From contig BJOX01000007.1 of the NCBI GenBank assembly GCA_009731375.1, positions 711,640 through 749,800 of the forward strand: a stretch of DNA of 38,161 nucleotides, given 5' to 3'. Source of the stretch: Paulinella micropora (lineage: Eukaryota; Cercozoa; Imbricatea; Euglyphida). Below the pieces are notes generated by a model. The model ran no database searches and had not been told where the DNA came from. It saw nothing but the letters and a program-made list of their open reading frames with translations. The position numbers and the translations under genes are program-made. Shown here piece after piece: positions 33,920-38,161 of this stretch (position 1 is its first letter; the number at the start of each line of letters is the position of its first letter).

Positions 33920-33974
33920 CTGTACTTGACTCAAAGGAGCCCAATCGGGCAGAGTTGGATGCCAGACTAACGTA
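33920..33974 (-). CDS. Exon 5, Ser-rich, 55 nt
   Basis: The donor ACAG|GTAATC is good; the acceptor (AAAGGCAAG) is weaker and was chosen because it gives phase 0 after exon 4. The peptide is YVSLASNSARLGSFESST plus a split Gly. An alternative acceptor eight bases on (ACGTTAG) opens another frame (WHPTLPDWAPLSQVQ), and changes in the downstream partial copies fit that other frame slightly better, so the frame is uncertain. Two 3' partial copies lie downstream at about 33636-33662 and 33771-33799. Confidence 0.5.
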
Positions 33975-34327
33975 CTTGCCTTTATACATATACGGAATGT
34001 TATATAAATACAGAAAGGCAGCAGTGGGGCAGTAGAGGGGACAAAGAGGCAGTAGTGGAGAACTGGATGAGACAGAAAGGCAGTAGTGAGGCAGAGGGGA
34101 GAAAAAGACAGTAGTGAGGGAGTGGAGGGGACAGAAAGGCAGTAGTGGGGCAGAAGGGACAAAAAGGAAGTGGGGAAGTGGAGGGGACAGAAAGGCAGTA
34201 GTGGGGCAGAGGGGACAAAAATGGTGGGGAAGTGGAGGGACAGAAAGGCAGTAGTGGGGCAGTAGAGGGGACAGAAAGGCAGTAGTGGGGAAGTGGAGGG
34301 GACAGAAAGGCAGTAGTGGGGCATTAC
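33975..34327. repeat. CTACTGCC minisatellite, pyrimidine strand on minus
   Basis: From about 34014; units carry GGGGACAGAAAGGCAGTAG. Confidence 0.92.
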
Positions 34328-34363
34328 ATCTGCTGGCCCAACTTCAGGACAGGATCCAGCAAG
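34328..34363 (+). pseudogene. Inverted partial copy of exon 13 (LLAQLQDRIQQ)
   Basis: Thirty-six bases matching exon 13 at 31 positions but on the plus strand, followed by GTTCGA. The five differences are CTT/CTA, GAC/GAT, ATC/ATT (silent) and AGG/AAG, CAG/AAG (Lys to Arg, Lys to Gln). No acceptor is visible and it is embedded in minisatellite. Confidence 0.6.
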
Positions 34364-34375
34364 GTTCGATCACAA

Positions 34376-34970
34376 AAAGGCAGTAGTGGGGCAGTTGAGG
34401 GGACAAAAAGGCAGTAGTGAGGAAGTTAAGGGGACATAAGGCAGCAGTGGGGCAGTAGAGGGGACAGAAAGGCAGTAGTGGGGCAGTAGAGACGATATAA
34501 AGGCAGTAGTGGAGCAGGGGAGAGATAGGCAGTAGAGGGGCAGTAGAAGGGAAATAAAGGCAGTAGTGGGGCAGTTGAGGGGACAGAAAGGCAGTAGTGG
34601 GGCAGTAGAGACATTTATGTCGCAGTAGTGGGGCAGGGGACAGAAAGGCAGTAGAGGGGCAGTAGAGAGGATAGAAAGGCAGTAGTCGGGCTGTAGAGGA
34701 GACAGAAAGGCAGTATAGGGGCAGTAGAGAGAACAGAAAGGCAGTGATGGGGCAGTTAAGCGGACAGAAAGGCAGTAGAAGGACAGTAGAGGGGACAGAA
34801 AGGCAGTAGTGGGGCAGTAGAGGGGGCAGCAAGGCAGAAGTGGGGCAGTAGAGAGGACAGAAAGGCAGTAATGGGGCAGTAGAGGGGCACTGGAGGCAGG
34901 AAGGCAGTACTGGGGCAGTAGAGGGGACAGAAAGGCAGTAAAGGGGACAAAAAGGCAGTAGAGGGGTCAC
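34376..34970. repeat. CTACTGCC minisatellite downstream of exon 4
   Basis: Irregular 30-35 bp units; runs right up to the exon-4 donor. Confidence 0.92.
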
Positions 34971-35052
34971 CTGTATGTATCCTTGGCGGTAGAGAGACAA
35001 CAAGTCCTGCTGGCTGACGTGTACTTGTTCTCTGTTTGCGTTGGCATAGAAC
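34971..35052 (-). CDS. Exon 4, possible GYF-like segment, 82 nt
   Basis: Acceptor TTCTTTACTTATTTTAG, donor ATACAG|GTGACC. With the Trp completed from exon 3, the peptide reads WFYANANREQVHVSQQ and continues DLLSLYRQGYIQ. The order W-x-Y, then a hydrophilic turn, then a helix ending in GY resembles GYF or GYF_2 folds (W-Y-Y ... helix ... G-Y-F), which bind Pro-rich peptides. The usual GPF signature is absent, so this is a tentative resemblance. It is one of the clearest exons in the window; the flanking introns are CTACTGCC-type minisatellite and poly-A/ATT repeats. Confidence 0.75.
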
Positions 35053-35186
35053 CTAAAATAAGTAAAGAATTAAAAAAAAAAAAAAAAAAAAAAATATGGG
35101 AAAGGGAAAATGTGGTAAGATTTCCGTGAGATCACCGAAAAAACAGAGAAATTTTCTCTCTGTTCTTTCCCCCCTTCGTATTTGTG

Positions 35187-35252
<66 letters not shown>

Positions 35253-35261
35253 TTTTTAAGA
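35053..35261. repeat. Poly-A and ATT tract with unique bridge
   Basis: A run 35071-35093, unique DNA to about 35187, (ATT)n to 35250. The T-rich minus strand of the first part is the acceptor tract of exon 4. Confidence 0.85.
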
Positions 35262-35781
35262 TGGGACATAACGGGAGTAGTGGGGCAGCTGAAAGGGCCG
35301 AAAAGGCAGAAGTGGGGCAGTAGAGGGGACATGAAGGCAGAAGTGGGGCAGGGGAAGGCATACAGGCAGTAGTGGGGCAGTAGAGGGGACATAAAGGCAG
35401 CAGTGGGGAAGTAGAGGAGACATAAAGACAGTAGTGGGGCAGTAGAGGGGACATAAAGGCAGTAGTGGGGCAGTAGAGGGGACATAAAGGCAGCAGTGGG
35501 GCAGTAGAGGGGACATAAAGGCAGTAGCGGGGCAGTAGAGTGGACATAAAGGCAGAATTGGGGCAGTAGAGGGGACATAAAGGCAGTATTTGGGCAGTAG
35601 TGTGTGTGGGGGGGTAGGCTAAGAAATGAGGTAGTGGGGCAGTAGAGAGCAAAACAGGCAGTAGTGGGGCAGTGGAGAGACATAAAGGAAGTAGAGGGGC
35701 AGAAGATAGATAAGGTATAGTAAAAAAAACGATAATTTTGCAGGTCAGTATATGATATTCCTCACTGTTAACATATACAAC

Positions 35782-35843
<62 letters not shown>

Positions 35844-35906
35844 CTGTATACATATATATGTATGTATAATAGATTTCAACTTAAGTAAAAGATGAATATG
35901 TATTAC
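35262..35906. repeat. CTACTGCC minisatellite and TA tract
   Basis: Minisatellite to about 35705; then unique DNA with an acceptor-like TATATGTTAACAG followed on minus by EEYHILTCKII, which has no donor of the right phase; TA repeat 35782-35865. Confidence 0.85.
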
Positions 35907-35999
35907 CAGATATCTGTGGCGGGTGGTGGGGCGGTGGCTGCAGCTGCTACGGCTGGTGTGGAGTTGTCTGAGGGGCGATGCACAGGGTCTGGGGGGGGC
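35907..35999 (-). CDS. Exon 3, Pro/Ala-rich, 93 nt
   Basis: The acceptor follows a strong pyrimidine tract (CTTGCTTTCTCTCCACAG) and the donor is ATCTG|GTAATA. One leading and two trailing bases give a peptide starting PPPDPVHRPSDNSTPAV and ending APPPATDI. The trailing TG joins the leading G of exon 4 to make a Trp codon. Upstream, four tandem 45-bp copies of its acceptor and first bases lie at 36000-36205. Disordered linker is the likeliest role. Confidence 0.75.
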
Positions 36000-36205
36000 C
36001 TGTGGAGAGAAAGCAAGAGGGAAAATGCACAGGGTCTGGGGGAGGCCTGTGGAGAAAGCAAGAGGGGAAATGCACAGGGTCTAGGGGAGGCCTGTGGAGA
36101 AAGTAATAGGGGAAATGCACAGGGTCTGGGGGAGGCCTGTGGAGAAAGCAAGAGGGGAAATGTACAGGGTCTAGGGGAGGCCTGTGGAGAAAGCAAGAGG
36201 GGAAA
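36000..36205 (-). repeat. Acceptor array of exon 3: four 45-bp units
   Basis: Near-identical 45-bp units, each a full pyrimidine tract (CTCTTGCTTTCTCCACAG) plus the first exon bases (GCCTCCCCCAGACCCTG). Units start at 36028, 36073, 36118 and 36163 on plus. The unit is a multiple of three and stays open (PPPDPVHF). Confidence 0.9.
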
Positions 36206-36476
36206 GGGAGGACCAAACAGGGCAGTAGCGGGGCAGTGTCACGGGGCAAAAAGGCAGTAGTGGGGCAGAGGGGGGTTATCAAGACAGTAGTAGTCGGGAA
36301 GTGGGGGGACAGTATAGGAGACAGAAAGGGAATGCAGGGGCAGTAGAAATACGTACGCTCTTTCACTGCCTGTCTGTCTTTCTGCCTGTCTTTTTCTCTC
36401 TCTTTTTCTCTCTCTGTCTCTCTCTGTCTCTCTCTGTCTCTCTCTGTCTCCCTCTATCTCTCTCTCTCTCTCTCCC

Positions 36477-36539
<63 letters not shown>

Positions 36540-36608
36540 NNNNNNNNNNAGGAGGGGCATCGTGTGGAGGAGGAGGACGAGCACCTATGCAATGATAAAT
36601 AGATAGAC

Positions 36609-36688
<80 letters not shown>

Positions 36689-37267
36689 GATAGCAGTAGT
36701 AGGGCGGTGGAGAGGGTTACAAAGGCAGTCGTCTGGCAGAGGAGAGGACAAAAAGGCAGTAGTGGGGCAGCAGACGGAACAAAAAGGCAGTAGAGGGGCA
36801 GCGGACGGAACAAAAAGGCAGTAATGGGGGCAAAAAGAGGGACATCTTGTGGCGGAGGGGGACGTGCACCTATGCAATGGCAGTGGTAGGGCAGAGGAGG
36901 GGACAAAAAGGCAGTAGTGGGGCAGCGGACGGGACAAAAAGGCAGTAGAGAGGCAGAGGACGGGACAAAAAGGAAGTAGTGGGGCAGCGGACAAAACAAA
37001 ACGGCAGTAGTGGGGCAGCGGACGGAACAAAAAGGCAGTAGTGGGGGCGAAAGGAGGGGCATCTTGTGGCGGAGGGGGACGTGCACCTGTGCAATCGAAG
37101 TAGTAGGGCAGTGCAGAGGGGTATAAAGGCAGTAGTGGGGCAGAGGAGGGATGAAAAGGCAGTAGTGGGGCAGCGGACTGGACAAAAATGCAGTAGTGGG
37201 GCAGCGGACGGGACAAAAAGGCAGTAGTGGGGCAGCGGACGGGACAGAAAGGCAGTAGTAGGGGCGA
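36206..37267. repeat. Minisatellite, CT tract, poly-C, 10-N gap and GATA around exon-2 pieces
   Basis: CAGTAG minisatellite 36206-36350; CT-rich 36360-36477; poly-C 36478-36539; N 36540-36549; GATA 36593-36690; minisatellite with GCGGACGGGACAAAAAGG units to 37267. The three upper exon-2 pieces recur about every 215 bp. Confidence 0.88.
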
Positions 37268-37302
37268 AGGAGGGGCGTCTTGTGGGAGAGGAAGACGTGC
37301 AC
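36550..37302 (-). CDS. Exon 2, seen only as four acceptor-bearing 5' pieces
   Basis: Four copies at 37268-37302, 37053-37086, 36834-36869 and 36550-36584 each follow an AG (cacatag, gcacag or gcatag) and start GTGC. In the frame required by exon 1 they read ARxPxPQDxP. Most differences between copies are silent in that frame (GCA/GCT, CCC/CCT, CCG/CCT), which supports coding origin. The lowest copy runs into a 10-N gap and a poly-C tract, so the intact exon with its donor is probably lost in the assembly. Minisatellite DNA separates the copies. Confidence 0.5.
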
Positions 37303-37326
37303 CTATGTGTGTTTGTGTGTGTGTGT

Positions 37327-37359
<33 letters not shown>

Positions 37360-37463
37360 CGCGTTCGTGTTCCTTCTGTGTGAAAAGAGATATTGTGATT
37401 AAGTGACGTATATTTATATGCACGTATCTGTGTGCAGTGCATATGTGCGTAATGTGCATGTAA
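37303..37463. other. GT tract and single-copy intron
   Basis: (GT)n to 37358; on minus an acceptor-like TCTCTTTTCACACAG precedes AAGGAACACGAACGC (KEHERE), with no donor. The rest shows nothing recognisable. Confidence 0.6.
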
Positions 37464-37590
37464 ATAGTCTATTATGCGGCTAGCCACAAATTTGACGTGT
37501 TTTGCGGGCGAGCCGGGCCGGGCCGGCGAGCGGCCGCAAATGTAGTTTTATCGGTCACTTGACCACGTGTTGTGGAGGTGACAGATAAAT
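37464..37590. mobile_element. Solo end of inverted-repeat family A with hairpin deletion
   Basis: Starts ATAGTCTATTATGCGG as in the full element; about 35 bases covering the second hairpin arm are missing (GCGAGCGGCCGCAAATGTAG junction). Lies just inside the intron after exon 1. Confidence 0.8.
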
Positions 37591-37598
37591 ACGTATAC

Positions 37599-37649
37599 CT
37601 GCAGGAGCGAAGGGAGGGGGGTCACTTGCAGGTGGAGTAGGGTTGACAA
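37599..37649 (-). CDS. Exon 1 (first one visible), Pro-rich, 51 nt
   Basis: Acceptor context is T-rich and ends TTTTTGTGTTATAG; the donor is CTGCAG|GTATACG. Read with two leading and one trailing base it gives [16 protein letters not shown] plus a split Gly codon. It is symmetric in phase and compatible with the acceptor pieces of exon 2. No function can be assigned from so Pro-rich a peptide. The solo end of the 471-bp inverted-repeat family starts about 9 bases beyond the donor, inside the next intron. Earlier exons may lie beyond the right edge. Confidence 0.7.
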
Positions 37650-37665
37650 CTATAACACAAAAACA

Positions 37666-37699
<34 letters not shown>

Positions 37700-38112
37700 C
37701 TGTATATATATATATATATATATATATGTATGCATGTATGTATATATAAATATATAAATATAAAAACATATATATATATACATATATATACATATATATA
37801 TCGTGTGTGTGTTTACACATGACAGAGAACATATTTGACTAAAGTAAACAAACAAACAAAAAAAACAAAACAAAACAAAAACACAAAAACACACAACAAC
37901 AAAAAAAAAAGGGGGGGGGGACGTTGGGTAAGGTGACAAACATTGAGTACATACATGTGTGAACAAGGAAGCATGATTGAGAACATAAGAACATATTTCT
38001 ACCCAAAAGAAAACCAGGAAAAAAAAGGGGGCAAAATTGGGGCGGGGAAAAAAAAGGAAAAACTGACGAGACGAAATGGCGCTAGTGAGGCGGGGGGGGG
38101 GGGGGGGGGGGG

Positions 38113-38161
<49 letters not shown>
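37650..38161. other. TA repeats, AC-rich DNA, poly-G and poly-T at the window end
   Basis: TA to about 37800. Two acceptor-like tracts on minus (GTTTGTTTACTTTAG at about 37840; TGGTTTTCTTTTGGGTAG at about 38000) could precede earlier exons; the second is followed by ICSYVLNHASLFTH and GTATGT but the phase cannot be checked. Poly-G 38092-38115 and poly-T 38117-38161 end the window. Confidence 0.5.

Noticed and set aside
35735-35782. Exon EEYHILTCKII after an AACAG acceptor
   Set aside because: No donor gives the two trailing bases needed before exon 4, which already joins exon 3 directly.

Overview
This is eukaryotic nuclear DNA. The sequence shows no operons, ribosome binding sites or dense genes. 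It is mostly microsatellites (GATA, GGTA, ACAT, CTTA, GAAT, CTA, AAAT, TA, GA, poly-C), long purine/pyrimidine minisatellites, an interspersed repeat, two kinds of miniature inverted-repeat transposon and a satellite array. Seven runs of N mark assembly gaps. I cannot assign a lineage. A repeat-rich protist or invertebrate would fit.

Nearly all of the long open frames are translations of simple repeats and are not genes. The real coding signal is a set of short islands (13 to 162 bases) on the minus strand. Each has an AG acceptor on one side and a GT donor on the other. Read from high to low coordinates, 24 of these islands (exon 1, then exons 3 to 25) can be given one reading frame each. 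From exon 3 (35907-35999) to exon 25 (348-406) every junction keeps phase, giving 1624 bases of predicted coding sequence, about 541 codons, spread over 35.6 kb. In five places (exons 5, 7, 15, 16 and 21) I used the phase requirement to choose between possible sites or frames. The inferred protein is rich in Pro, Ala, Ser and Thr. It has a possible GYF-like segment near its start, a Lys/Ser-rich middle, and a Cys/His-rich, probably zinc-binding part followed by a Lys/Glu helix. I do not recognise the protein.

The most striking feature is how the exons are decorated. At least ten of them (exons 3, 5, 8, 9, 11, 14, 17, 19, 23, 24 and 25, with exon 10 less clearly) are accompanied by partial tandem copies, each followed by its own microsatellite. 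The rule is constant: pieces holding the 5' part of the exon plus the acceptor lie upstream of the intact exon, and pieces holding the 3' part plus the donor lie downstream. Exons 8, 9, 11, 23 and 24 have both. The introns therefore carry arrays of decoy splice sites.

Layout in plus-strand coordinates: 1-3740 exons 25 and 24 with their arrays; 3741-5650 GGTA higher-order repeat; 5651-8024 exons 23 and 22; 8025-11126 minisatellites, a 471-bp inverted-repeat element (9347-9817), exons 21 and 20; 11384-11880 interspersed repeat R1; 12159-15054 exons 19 to 17; 15594-16341 exons 16 and 15; 16375-17745 CTTA higher-order repeat; 17881-19985 inverted-orientation minisatellite with exon 14; 20153-21027 exons 13 and 12 between two direct copies of a 151-bp inverted-repeat element; 22205-24237 exons 11 and 10; 25398-25769 R1; 26126-27238 satellite; 27896-31690 exons 9 to 7; 32054-32328 R1; 33279-35999 exons 6 to 3; 36550-37302 pieces of exon 2; 37599-37649 exon 1. 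I see no promoter, start codon, poly(A) signal or RNA gene that I can support, so the gene probably runs off both ends of the window.
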